Below, piece after piece: positions 11,018-22,042 of a stretch of 64,000 bases of DNA. The stretch spans positions 193,501 through 257,500 of the forward strand of contig NC_061452.1 of NCBI RefSeq assembly GCF_022581195.2, written 5' to 3'. Every line of letters starts with the position of its first letter. The stretch's first letter is position 1. Source of the stretch: Helicoverpa zea (Eukaryota > Arthropoda > Insecta > Lepidoptera > Noctuidae). The position numbers were made by a program, and so were the translations under genes. Below the pieces are notes generated by a model that did no database searches, was not told where the DNA came from, and saw nothing but the letters and a program-made list of their open reading frames with translations.

Positions 11018-11404
11018 TTAAAAATGAACAGACTTGGTTTTTCTTCTGTGTAAGTAGGAACTTTTTCGTATGAGCTACCAAATGTAGTAACCCATCATGT
11101 TTTCATTATATTGTTCTTGATAACGCTTTCAAAGCTCACTACAGCTTGGTGGAAACGTTCCACTTGCTCTTCTGAATATGCACCTAAGTTGTCCTTAAAG
11201 TTATCCAAATGAGCCTGTAGCATGTGGACTTTCAAAGACATTCTGCAACCCATAACTTTGAAGTTGTGAAACATATCAGTAATAAGCTCAGGGTTAATTA
11301 AAATAAGCTTCGTAGGCTTCACAAAGGCTTGTATTTGACGACAAACAACTTTTTTTGACTCTTACTTTAATGAATTCGCCACAAATATAACGAAAAGAGT
11401 CCAT
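11018..11404 (-). pseudogene. relic of a repetitive 'GERFHQ' transposon-type gene
   Basis: Three pieces of one protein family are readable on the minus strand in different frames. The first starts at the ATG at 11404 (MDSFRYICGEF, then CEAYEAYF before a stop). The second runs from about 11322 to 11095 with MGCRMSLKVHMLQAHLD, NLGAYSEEQVERFHQ and FESVIK. The third, shifted by one base, reads NMMGYYIW, a stop, then LIRKSSYLHRRKTKSVHF, ending at a stop at 11018. I recognise the order DxFxYICGEF, then GCxMSLKxHFLHSHLDxF, then GERFHQ, then NMMGDYxWxLxR from an uncharacterised, highly repeated arthropod gene family, probably carried by transposons. The long middle of that protein is missing. With the internal deletion, two frame changes and in-frame stops, this copy is dead. 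Confidence 0.75.
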
Positions 11405-13804
11405 GGGATTTTTTCAATTTTTGGAAGACATTTTAGGCCTCACGACTCATAAAATACGTTATTCCTCTGCAAAGCGCACGCGCACACTGCCGGTGACAGT
11501 TTGTCACTCCTGTTTCACACCCACAGCCCCCCCTACCCCTCTCCTGTACCTTATATGCAACGGCTCCTGAAAAAAACTGCTAAAACACTATAATATTCGT
11601 TTTACATTGTTTAAAGGTACAAAAGCAAACTTTATTTATTATAAATAGAGTTACTGCTTTTATTTCGATGTATACAATCAGAAAATAATCACTAAATAAC
11701 AGACTCAAAGAAAAATATTTTTTTTTGTTGACTTGTGTAATAAATACTTTTCTGATACGTAACTGAACTGAAACTATAAATATAACCTCTAATATTAAGT
11801 GATAACATTTATCTTTACGGAAGGTTTGTCACGTTCGTCAGTAAAACGTAAAACTGTGAGGTTTAGCGCGCCGTGACGTTTTACGACTGTTACGTTATAC
11901 GCATGAAATATTATTATTTTAATAGTGCTGCCAAGTGTGAGAACGTGACCGAACGCCGTGCACTTCAGCACTGACTCACACACACACACACACACACAGG
12001 CACGCACACACGCACACTCCCGCTAGATTGATATGTTTCAAGTGTTTAGTTTGCTGTAAATGTTGAAGTAGTTACGCAAACTACATTCGCAAGCAATGTT
12101 TGATTTGATTTGTATTTATTGAAAAAAAGTGTTTCATGGTAGGTTATATTTGATATTAGTAAATATTTGCGTTTGCATAGTGAAGTATTGTTACTGCTAT
12201 GTTACACCCTGCAAGCACTGACATCAATTCATAAGCGAGCCTTTTGCTGGCCGCATAGTTTGTCTTAGCAAAACGTTGATAGCCTTGTAAATTGAGTGGC
12301 ACATGACAAACTAAATTACTTGGTCCGAGAGTGGGGTAACCCCCTTCACCCTTCGCCCCGCAGCCGGATACTGCGCCACCTTCACTCAGTGTACACGACT
12401 GTTACTGTGTCCTCGGTGAGAGTTCAACTATTTGCAAGACATTCCCGACATTGCCCCGGCGCTGAAGGTCGGCGAAGTATGCGTGACGTCATTAACGGAG
12501 GCTAACTGCACGTTAGCGCGGTGTCACGCCGGGAGCCTGCAGCCTAACTACCAGTTAATTATAACGATACTCGTTTGATTTGCGTCGTGACGACATGAGA
12601 CAACAACGCACTGTTTATTTTGTTTAAGAAACTAGTTCTGAATGCAAACACAACTGGCAAGATCAAAGGCGTAACAAAACAACGTCGATGTCAACTTGGT
12701 AAACACACGGAATTTATTAAATCGTATTTTATGTATTACGCAGAACGTGAGTTTCGTTATATGGTGTGTTGCAAATTCTGATTAAAATATTGAATGGCGA
12801 CACTAACAGAAGGAGTTCAATGCTATAAGAGTTAGAGATAACAGTTTTGTATTAGTAATAGACAAGTATATGGTTAAACTTGATTTGTTCAGCTTTAGAT
12901 ATATTCGGTGACGAACTAAACAATAAGCCGAACGATAAAGTGTATCGAAACATGCGCGCCGTGTGAGGGCTAACAGATTACAAGTGCCCGTGCGAGGCCG
13001 CCGCTGATAAGGCAGGCTGAACATGGCGCGTGTACGTCGTGTGCCGCGCGATGTGTCGCGGACACACTGGCGGAGTGTCAGCTTGTGACGTCACGACAGT
13101 GCCATTTGAATATTTACACCACTCAATGTAGATTAGGAAATAACTTCTTATCTCGTCTATGTGTCAAAATATTATATTTTTGTTTTCTGATATAATATCT
13201 TCTTTGATTCGACTTAATTTTTTGTTTTATAAAGAAGTCCACGTAAATTGTCACTCAAAAACCTCTTTAGTAAAATTGCTAGCTTGAGGTCTTAGCCGCA
13301 ATGAGAAAAACCCCGAAACAAGCCTCAGTGGGAGGAGGGGGGAGTGTGCCGCGGGGTAATCGACTTACTTCCGCTTCCGTTATGGCCAGTCGGATGGCTC
13401 GCTTTTGTAGGTTTTACTTTTGAACCGGCGTTATTTCTGCTAAGTCGGCATACTGTTGTGTTGTCTAACTCACGTAGATGCGAGGTCATCTCAACGTATC
13501 GCGACTCATGTTGCGACAGGCTCGTAACGCAAAACAATTATTTTGTTTATCTTGTCCAAATGTTAGCCCGCAGTATATTTAATTAACAATGTAATGAGTT
13601 AGCTAAACAAATCAACATATTAGAGCAAATATAAATAACATTACAAACAAATAGCGTTTAATGGAATGACAACATTTATTTAGTTATGAAGCAGCGGCAG
13701 TGTATCGGCGGGAGCTCATCGTCCATGCACAATGTTGTGTAAGCATACTACTGAATAGTTGACAGCCTCGTTTGTATGTAACATTCGCTAAGATGGCCGC
13801 TCCC
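11405..13804. other. non-coding, one (AC)n microsatellite
   Basis: (AC)n lies at about 11977-11998, followed by CACGCACAC variants. TGACGTCA occurs at 12484 and 13086. No coding region is supported. An AT-rich opening and short ORFs around 12300-13600 resemble no family I know. Confidence 0.5.
11977..11998. repeat. (AC)n microsatellite
   Basis: About eleven AC units with an imperfect CACGCACACACGCACAC extension to about 12016. Confidence 0.9.
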
Positions 13805-13805
13805 A

Positions 13806-13932
13806 GCCTACGACTGCTACGTTTGGCTACGCGTCTACGAGGGGCTACGGCGTAGCTCGGCTACGAACTAGTTGTGTTTCTTGATGTGCGCGCAATAATT
13901 CCCGACCTCGTGTAGTCCGCTACGCCGTAGCC
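13806..13932. repeat. CTACG/CGTAG cluster A
   Basis: Seven CTACG and two CGTAG words occur, including GCTACGGCGTAGC and GCTACGCCGTAGCC palindromes. It is the first of five such clusters in the window. Function and origin are unknown. Confidence 0.75.
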
Positions 13933-14719
13933 TCACACGACTATATTAAATTACTTTACTACATACTTTTTAATTCATTTTATACACAACATGTTTATAT
14001 TTCTTGTAGTCAGGTAAGGTAGTAAATGACGATGTAGATTATAATACGTTAACCAAATACATTGTCCAGATTGTCATAAAAAATATGAATTATAAAACAT
14101 GCTCACATTAATGTGAATGTAGTAACATGATAGTGTCAGGTCATCAGTCTTGTAATGAAAAAGCCCGAAACTGTCGCAACCCTTTGTAAACGTTTAAACT
14201 GGTCAAGCGATAAGACAAGAGGCTCTGTGGTGACCGGGCGACGGCGGGGTGAGGTGGTGAACTAGACGTATGTATACATTGTTGAATTAGCTATTGAGAT
14301 CAATGCAATCTCTCAAGTAATGTGTATGACGATGCCGATATAACCAGTGTCTCTGAATGGTAGCGAGTCGTTGTCGCGCACAATGCTGAAGTTTCACTAA
14401 CGAATCAAATGAGCGAAGCCTTCGATTGTAATGCAAATGCCTCGGATTACGTTCCGCCGCTACGCACAATGCTCGTCTCGTTACACCGACTTATGTGGAC
14501 TTCATCTCACGTCAATATATTTTATTTATAGTGACACAAAAGCCTTCATCAAAGCAATATGTACGTATGATAGGACGCCAGATATTATTTCCAGGTGAAA
14601 AATATTTATACACTGAAGAGAAGCTGAGCTACAAACAATGCGCGAGATTCATTAAACTATAATGAAGTAGTGCCGGGACAATCCCGGAAAGTCGCGGGAT
14701 TCCGTGTCACGGGACTGGA
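13933..14719. other. non-coding between clusters A and B
   Basis: AT-rich sequence without a recognisable feature. Confidence 0.5.
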
Positions 14720-14822
14720 GCTACGCAAGTCACCGCAACACTGCTTGATTGCGACTCGTAGCCTCTGCTACGACGTAGCCACGTAGCCGCCGCTACGAAA
14801 TGACGTAGCCTGGCGTAGCCGT
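14720..14822. repeat. CTACG/CGTAG cluster B
   Basis: Three CTACG and five CGTAG words occur in about 100 bp, with the palindrome GCTACGACGTAGC at its centre. It lies about 0.8 kb from cluster A. Confidence 0.75.
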
Positions 14823-15839
14823 TTGCGAAATAGATTGTGACACTTAAGTTTGTGTGCATGTCTGTCTGTGTGCTCACTGGTTCCATCGTGTAGGACGTGA
14901 TGCATTGCATGCATTATAAATTTCATCAAATGAATTTTTAAATGAAGCGAAACAAAGTAATGTAATTATTGGAGGTAAAGTTAAAACATGACTGTGTGAG
15001 TAAATATTCGCTCCATAACTGAAATGAAGCGCATTTTGATTGTCTTCGATATTATTCTGGATACTTATTTATTATTCGCCCTTATATTTGAGCTACGTGG
15101 AAATGATTATTGAATTTAATGCAGTATACAATTATACCTTTTGTTGCACCACTTATTATTAAGTACGTTTTTCAATGAAAAAAAATTAATATTACATAGA
15201 AGCATTGTAGAAAAGTCCCATGATCAGCTGTTAATATGTACTTGAGTAAGTACTGCTCGACGCCGGGAACTGAACGCTAACGATGTCTCGGCTGAAGTCT
15301 ATCAATAAGCGAATGTTTCAGCTGCACTTGCTTCGAGTGTCGCGACGAGCTGCACAGGCGAGCTGCACAGGTACTCGCCAACTAACTTCATTAATTACTT
15401 ACAATCTTTTGATTTTGTTTTACTTACTCATTATAGTGAAGAAAAATCGACGACGCATTGAAGGTAGGGTACCTTACCTTCCTTTCTTTTCAATTGTTTG
15501 ATAATTGCATCAACAGCTGGTAATTAATCCCGTATAAATGTGGTAAGGTTTAACCCGGATTGAAATAAAAATAAGTCAATAATACTTTGTAAAATATTTC
15601 GCTATCAATTAAAGACGTTATTTTGTGTCAGTACCATTATAGCGTTGTAGACGTTTTACAAAAACATCACATTAATGAGCCAGTAGCTACAGAGCTAGTA
15701 CAGCTCGCGCCGCGGGGGCGCCCGCCGGGTCACTGACCGACACTCACTACGTGTGATGTCGACCTCACGCACTTCGCACATCACACCAACTCAGATCTAG
15801 ACACACGGCAGTGTGTCCGCCAAGTTCGAGCAAAAAAAG
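14823..15839. other. non-coding, nothing recognised
   Basis: AT-rich sequence with a GC-rich patch at 15708-15732. No supported gene. Confidence 0.5.
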
Positions 15840-16150
15840 CGGCACACCGGCCGTGGGTTATATTACACGAACCATTTCGGGCCAAATTCGACCCCCCTGT
15901 AACTCAAAATCTATTTTATTTACGCATATCAAATTTCTAGTATCTGTTGAGACCCCCTCACTTATCTAAAATACAAAATTTCATTAATATACCTATTGTA
16001 GGTCTTGAGATATTGACGTCAGAAAATCGCTATTTTTACTATACACTCACTGACTGACTGACTGACTCACTCATCAAAAACCTAGACCACCAAGTTTTAA
16101 TAGAAAATTAAATACTTGATTCATTGCGTTTAGTAGGGTTATAACAAGGT
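15840..16150 (+). repeat. lepidopteran-type interspersed repeat fragment
   Basis: The segment has the look of a dispersed element I associate with moth genomes. It has CTGTAACTCAAAATCTATTT, then GGTCTTGAGATATTGACGTC, then a run of CTGACTGACTGACTGACT and a CTCATCAAAAACCTAG word. Boundaries are approximate and no target duplication was found. There is no second copy in this window, so the assignment rests on memory alone. It contains one of the TGACGTCA sites (16014). Confidence 0.4.
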
Positions 16151-17833
16151 GTGTGAAAACTTGCCAAGTAACATCATTAAAAAGTAACTATTTTTAACTG
16201 AGGTATGTGTATGGAACTTGGTACTTATTCAGATCTCACTTCTTTTATAGGCGAAGCATTCCCATATTATCGAACTTGGCAGTCTTTCATATTTTTGTTT
16301 TGGGTGGGTGGAGAACTTACTGTACCGTTAAGTCATATACATAATGTAAGTAAGTATGAATAAACGGTTGCGATAATTCAATCTCGAACATGTATGATGA
16401 ATGAAACCATTTTTAATGAAAAGATCTTGTTCTTACCTGTAAACAACTTGTAGTGTGTAAGCCGACCTTACTCCCGACCTACCTATACATCTACTTAGTA
16501 CTAAGCTTAGGTAATCAGTTCAGTATAATATACGTCTTAGTCATAGCACCACGTCTCTATCATTTCATCACCACTAACTCCCCACATTGCAAACATTTTC
16601 GCGTGGTCTGCTTCGCGCTGACCTCAACGTTAGGCTCAGGTTATAAGGTTAATTAACGTAAAGTTAAGTGATATGGTGTCGGTATAGTAACGATGACATC
16701 GCCTGACACGTGGCGCGTGACGTCATCACTCACGTACGCATTATGTTTAATGTTACGGTTATGAATGTAAGATTGTCGTAATTCAGCACTGTTACAGTGT
16801 GTTTGTGCAATATGTTTAAGGTTCACTGAGGTTTTTTCTTTCAGGCGGAGCTTTTCTATCGCTGAAACTGTTTTTGATAATACTGAAAGGAGGAAATATA
16901 TTGAAACATTGTTTGCCTGAGTGGCTGAGTCAGTGATAATGAAACACTTGATGTTGCCTGCAGTTGGAGCAGCAGCTGATATTGGTGAAGCGCGAGTGGC
17001 GCCACTTCGCGAGTATCGTATGTAATGTAAAGTAAACCTACAATTTTAATTTACTTGTCTCTATACTTAATGCTAATGAATGCAGCTTGGAGCGCTCGTG
17101 TCGACGAACCTACCACAGCGTGCATCCACGTAAGTTCAGTATGTTCATGTGTCCGTGCACCGACACAGCGACGCGGAGGTAATCACCTCTTAATTAGAGA
17201 CCCTCGCTCCTCTGATGCGCCAAGACACTGCTCCAACTAAACTAATAGTCCCCCCCCGAACTTGACGCGCTGCTGACCTTGTGCTGCCTAGTTACGAGGG
17301 TAGGGCGCGCCGGGGGGTGCGCGGGGAGCCGGGAGGGGGGGGGGTAGTGGTCAGCGCGACATTAATCTCCATCCCTTTGTTGTGTATGGTTTTTAATCGT
17401 GAGTGATGTTTTGTTGACACGGAAATGTGGTTTAGTTGAGATTGGCCCCTTGCTATGGTATGTTACAGGATCAAGCTGATTAAAATTGACAGCTACGATG
17501 GAGAAATAGATAAAAAGCAGAGGGAGAACTGCTGACACCAGAGTAAGTGAATTTTCTCCAAGTCATTATCGTACTTTTAACCCAACTTGCCATCGTTTCA
17601 CCAATAAAAACAATACGAACAATTGTTAACCCGAAACAATTACAGGTAACCCATTTCGGGGATTATCGTATAAATATAAAAGCAACAATATGAAGAGATA
17701 AAGAGCAACACAAAGGCGGCTGGCAACACCACGAGAGGAGCCATTTCCCTTTTTAATCGAACCATTAATATTTACGACGCTGAAATATTTCACTCTCATT
17801 TCAAAATACGTCGTTAATCGCTGGCCTCGGGTC

Positions 17834-17873
17834 GCGTTGTACTCTACACTGTACACAGTGTAGAGCACAACGC
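17834..17873. repeat. short inverted repeat (18-bp arms, 4-bp loop)
   Basis: GCGTTGTACTCTACACTG and its near-perfect reverse complement (one mismatch) flank TACA. Confidence 0.85.
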
Positions 17874-18406
17874 AGTAAGTACATACAGGAACATATTAAC
17901 ATAAAGCCTCTCAGATTAGCACTAATGTTGTTACTAGATTGGAAAACAATAAAAGTTCTTAATTATATAAAGAACATTGTTATTGAGTCTATGTAAAACT
18001 CTATTGAGCAGATGATTCTTCTGAATAATGTAATTTTTTGCTGTTTTCAAAGGTTTCCAAAACTGCTGTTTATATTTGTGTGCATCTGAAACATCCATAT
18101 TCAAATAAAAATTCCCTCACAGTCCCGCACTCAAGCGTCCGTGACAATCAGATGAGATCGTGTACATAATAACAATACAATCAGGGTAGATACAGCGTTG
18201 ATGTAATATGTATTGATGGCTAGTTTTCTTGGACACAATGCCATTATGTATTGGCGTCTGTGACACATGTCAGTTGTAATAAAACACGCGGCTATCAGCG
18301 ACCGTCGGCGAGCGATGAGATAACTTGTACTCGTTAGCGCACGCCGCGCCTGGAACTTTGTCACACCAGTCACATGTGTGCAGCACTCGCATTACGAAGG
18401 TAATCA

Positions 18407-18427
18407 GTGTGTGTGTGTGTGTGTGTG
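18407..18427. repeat. (GT)n microsatellite
   Basis: About ten GT units. Confidence 0.9.
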
Positions 18428-20556
18428 GAACCAACTTACGTATGATGGTACTTAGCAATACCACGTCAAAGTCCGTTCTATTGGCGCCGACTGTAAGGTC
18501 AGGTTAACATGTGAGTTTCTCGCGCGTAATCTCACGGATTACCTCAGCATGTGATTTAAAGGTTTTATGTACAAAGCAAAGCCTCAACTAAGTCCAGAGC
18601 GTGAAAATAAATTCGTTAGGGTTGCCAACAAGAAGCCCTTTTATAGCATCACGTTAAATTGTGTTAAATACGAAGTTGTTTTTGGTGAAAGTGCGCACGT
18701 GTGCCGCAGTCGGGAAAATTTACAAGTTTTGGATCCCTCGTGAAGGGCTTCGGTAACTCGCCACGTGTTACAGCTTTCAGCAAGTTCACTTCATAACTAA
18801 TACACGAGGAGGAAGATATTGTGCTAAATATAGAATAGAGGCGATCACTTCATCTTCGTGGAGTTTACTTAATCTATGTATATTGTGTGTGCATGTAATC
18901 CTTTCTCAATCATGTTCGCGTTTGAATAATAATCGATTTGGCAACAACAACTAACAACGCTTCTTGGTTGCAGTTGAAGTAACATACAATCCTACATAAC
19001 TGAGAATTATTGTTAACCTAACCAAGTCACTACAATCTTGTTAACTCAGGGTAACAAGAAAATACTAGCAACGATATCGTCACGTGTATGCGAGCGTGTT
19101 CAGTCCGCGCGCTCATCACTCATCACACAATGTCACGGAGGTTAAGTGTGTTTGTAAGATTTTCATATTCACATTGTGTGGTGAGTGCGGAGTGCACCTT
19201 CCCGCCGCTCATAAGTCGCGCTAAGCCCTCGACAAATCACGCGCCATTCTATTCCATTATGACGCAAAAATAACCTCTTAAGTAGAAAATATATTGTTTT
19301 ATCTCGCACTCTGCTACATTGTACTCACTTCAGCTTAATTATAAGTGAATTTGAATTTATTTTAAAGAATTTCAATATCGCGTCGGAGTTTTTTTCCAAG
19401 AAATCTGTTTCAATAATGGTTTTTGTTTAAAATTTAAGTTTTATTTAAGGATGTAAATTATATGTGCTATTCGTTTAAATGACACGACTACTAGCGGTTA
19501 GTATCTCTGAACAGCCAATATGTTCGAATAAAGAAGAAAGTTCGATGACCTTTGGAGCAGATGTGTTATTTATATTGACGCTAGGAGTGCGTGGCGCGGG
19601 GACGGTTGTCTCAAGTGGTGCCGCGACGCTCACGACGCACTCACCACTCTTGCAGGTATTCACTGCTTTCACACTTTATATACCGTGTCCTGGGACAGCT
19701 CTTCGGAAATATATAGATCATGCTGTATTTCAGACATGAGGATTTATAAAATGGTCGATATAGAAATCCCATTCCAGAGGTTCTGTATTTACACATTTAT
19801 TTATCACAAGAGAGTAAACGTTAAAAAATATTTCAAATAAAAACGTGTATGATAATGTAAATATCAGTTAATTCTTTTGTTTTTGTTTCAGTTACTTAAA
19901 TGGAACAATCCTGTACAGCACTGTTTAGCACTGGATTATATCGAAAGCAAATTGAGATGTAATAGAAAAAAAGATAATAATAAAAAGCGTGCGATGTGTA
20001 TCAAGTGTAGTGACAAACAATAATAGTAAACAATGTCTCGGTGTGAACCTGTTTGTCAGCGAGTTAGTGTGGGTGAGCGCTTGGAAAACATAGTAGTAAA
20101 GAATAAATATATTATATTATTTATTTAAAACTATTATTATTTATATTTGAATTTCTTTTAAGTTTTATGTAAATATATGTATAACCTTATTATGTTGATA
20201 TTGTATTAATATTTCTGCGTAAATAATAGTGCACGCAGAGATTAACACCGGCGGACAGGCATACCTGCAGGTAGCATCGACTTGTGCTCCGCTTTACATC
20301 ACAAATTATAGGTTGCTGCGAACTGGAAATAACCTCCCCTCAGCAGGAGCCCCGGAGCTCAATAAATATATTTCACAAGTTGTTTGAGTGCGGCCCACTG
20401 AGGGAGTCAATGTTCTTATTGCTTTCCTTTGCGAATATTTTACTATGGCTGAATTATATTGGCGGAATACTCGCGCCGATGTTCCGCAGCCGGGTCTACT
20501 TTATTACATAACAGGTACTTCACTCACGTACACCGAACTAAATTAGATAAAGATAT

Positions 20557-20736
20557 CCCACCAAAAACATTAAATGTAAAAAAAAGCCAATCCTCTACGC
20601 AATTCCTCCACCGTAAAAAGTTTTGAGATCGCATAGAAGCCAAGTCCTGTTCAACTTTATTTGTAATAATAAATCAATATTTTGTGACTATATTAATAGT
20701 TTTGTTCACATTACAATAATAATGTCTTGGCCGTGT
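20557..20736 (+). mobile_element. single broken arm of the 471-1125 fold-back family
   Basis: It begins CCCACCAAAAACATTAAATG and follows the left arm at 471-657 with several differences, for example a 2-bp deletion in the A-rich run, a G for A at 'TTTTGAGATCG', and AAGTCCTG for AAGTGCTG. It stops at CTTGGCC, where the 248-bp repeat begins almost at once. There is no opposite arm nearby, so this copy is truncated. Confidence 0.8.
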
Positions 20737-20739
20737 CAG

Positions 20740-20987
20740 AGTCAGTGACAAAATGGTGTAACTTTGATCGCTCATAACTCGTAAACTATTTATTCAAATG
20801 TCTTGTAATCTTGAGACTGAGCTTGTTCTAATACTTACTCTTGGTCATCGAAAACCTAAACTCCTAGCTTTGTTCACATGGAAGATACAGGGGGCTGAAA
20901 TAGCCGCGAAACGCTTCGAGAAAAGATGGTACGGCCGTGCCCGCTTTGCTCGAGTCTTGGCTGGGGCACTGCCGTGCCCTCAGATAC
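20740..20987 (+). repeat. 248-bp interspersed repeat, copy 2
   Basis: It is about 99% identical to 2758-3005, with the same length and orientation. Here it is joined directly to a fold-back arm, with only a few bases between the two. Confidence 0.85.
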
Positions 20988-21946
20988 AACTTTCTCAAGG
21001 TTCAAACGTAAATGTTCAGACCAATAAACATAAACTAGTTTCTGCCTTTTTCTGATTACTCCAACATTTCAATTTGTAGTTTGTTCATAAACCGCCGAAT
21101 ATCTCGCTACAGTAGAGAGAAATGTTTTTTGTTGTTTTTGTGAACGTTGAGCTCAATCAGTTTTAAGACTAGAAAAGTTTCACTTGTAACTGTTTTCGGA
21201 ATGGCGTTCCTATTCCTCCTTTTAGCAGATTACTTTAAAAAATGAAATGAGTCGAGTCGTCGTGTTTGTCTGTGTGTCACTTCGCGAGCGTTAACACTTG
21301 CGACTGCAGGCGACGACTTCAATTTATTCTAATTAATGTTTAGAAGCGAACAAAGAAGTTCTCGCTCAACACTCGCTAATTTTGTTTCAGTTTGATTAGT
21401 AGCTGTAAGGTCAATCAGACTGTATGTTAGTTGAGCAGCCGGCGGTTAGGTTAATTCGCAGGCAGTTAGTGTAGTCTAGACGCAGACACGCTTGACGTGA
21501 GGTCGCGCGGAGGCACGCGCCGCGGGGACAACACATATTACATACTAACGTGTCAAGTGTCACATAACCTTAACGCTGACCGCACAGGTTTAATATCGTT
21601 ATATTACCTTAGCAACTAGGGATGTATTCTGCGGCTGTGAGGCTACACACTACAGCCTCTCGCTATGTTTTCTTTCATAACGTCCGGCTCACACCTGCAG
21701 CTTCGTAAACAGACGTAATCCTTTGTTTTTGTTTAGTGGGTCTTGTAATCAATTACGTCGGCGTGAGGGCACGCGGTCGCCGCGGGTAATGAGCTCGTAA
21801 GATAATATCGAACAGAAACAAAGTGAGTAATGTCCCCCGGAGGCGCTGATTATTCACCCGGGAATGTCTTCATTAGTCCACGTGAACACCATCCATCTTT
21901 ATCATCGTGATCTTTTAAACCGAAACGAGATGCGCCTAAGCTCCCT
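20988..21946. other. non-coding, nothing recognised
   Basis: AT-rich sequence with no supported gene or repeat. Confidence 0.5.
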
Positions 21947-22042
21947 AACTCATGATTCATCATCATCAGCCTATCGCAGTCCACTGCTGGACATAGGCCT
22001 CTCCAAGTGCACGCCACTGAGATCGATTTTCAACTCATGATT
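21947..22042 (-). mobile_element. 74-bp 5'-truncated retro-insertion with 11-bp target duplication
   Basis: AACTCATGATT occurs exactly at 21947-21957 and 22032-22042. Between them is the end of a retroelement I know as abundant in Lepidoptera (AGCCTATCGCAG, then CACTGCTGGACATAGGCCTC, then AAGTGCACGCCACTGAGATC). The left end is a (CAT)n run, read as an (ATG)n tail on the minus strand. This fits a non-LTR element whose 3' end is a GAT-type microsatellite (RTE-like is my guess). Confidence 0.8.

Larger units (their letters stand above)
16151..20556. other. non-coding with small repeats
   Basis: Contents are TGACGTCA at 16718, a G-rich run at 17327-17343, an 18-bp-arm hairpin at 17834-17873 and (GT)n at 18407-18427. 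No coding region is supported. The open frames at 19475-19739, on both strands, lack homology I can recognise. Confidence 0.5.

Noticed and set aside
19475..19739. Opposite-strand open frames, one with a GTGAGT donor-like site
   Set aside because: Composition is only mildly protein-like, and there is no homology or matching acceptor.
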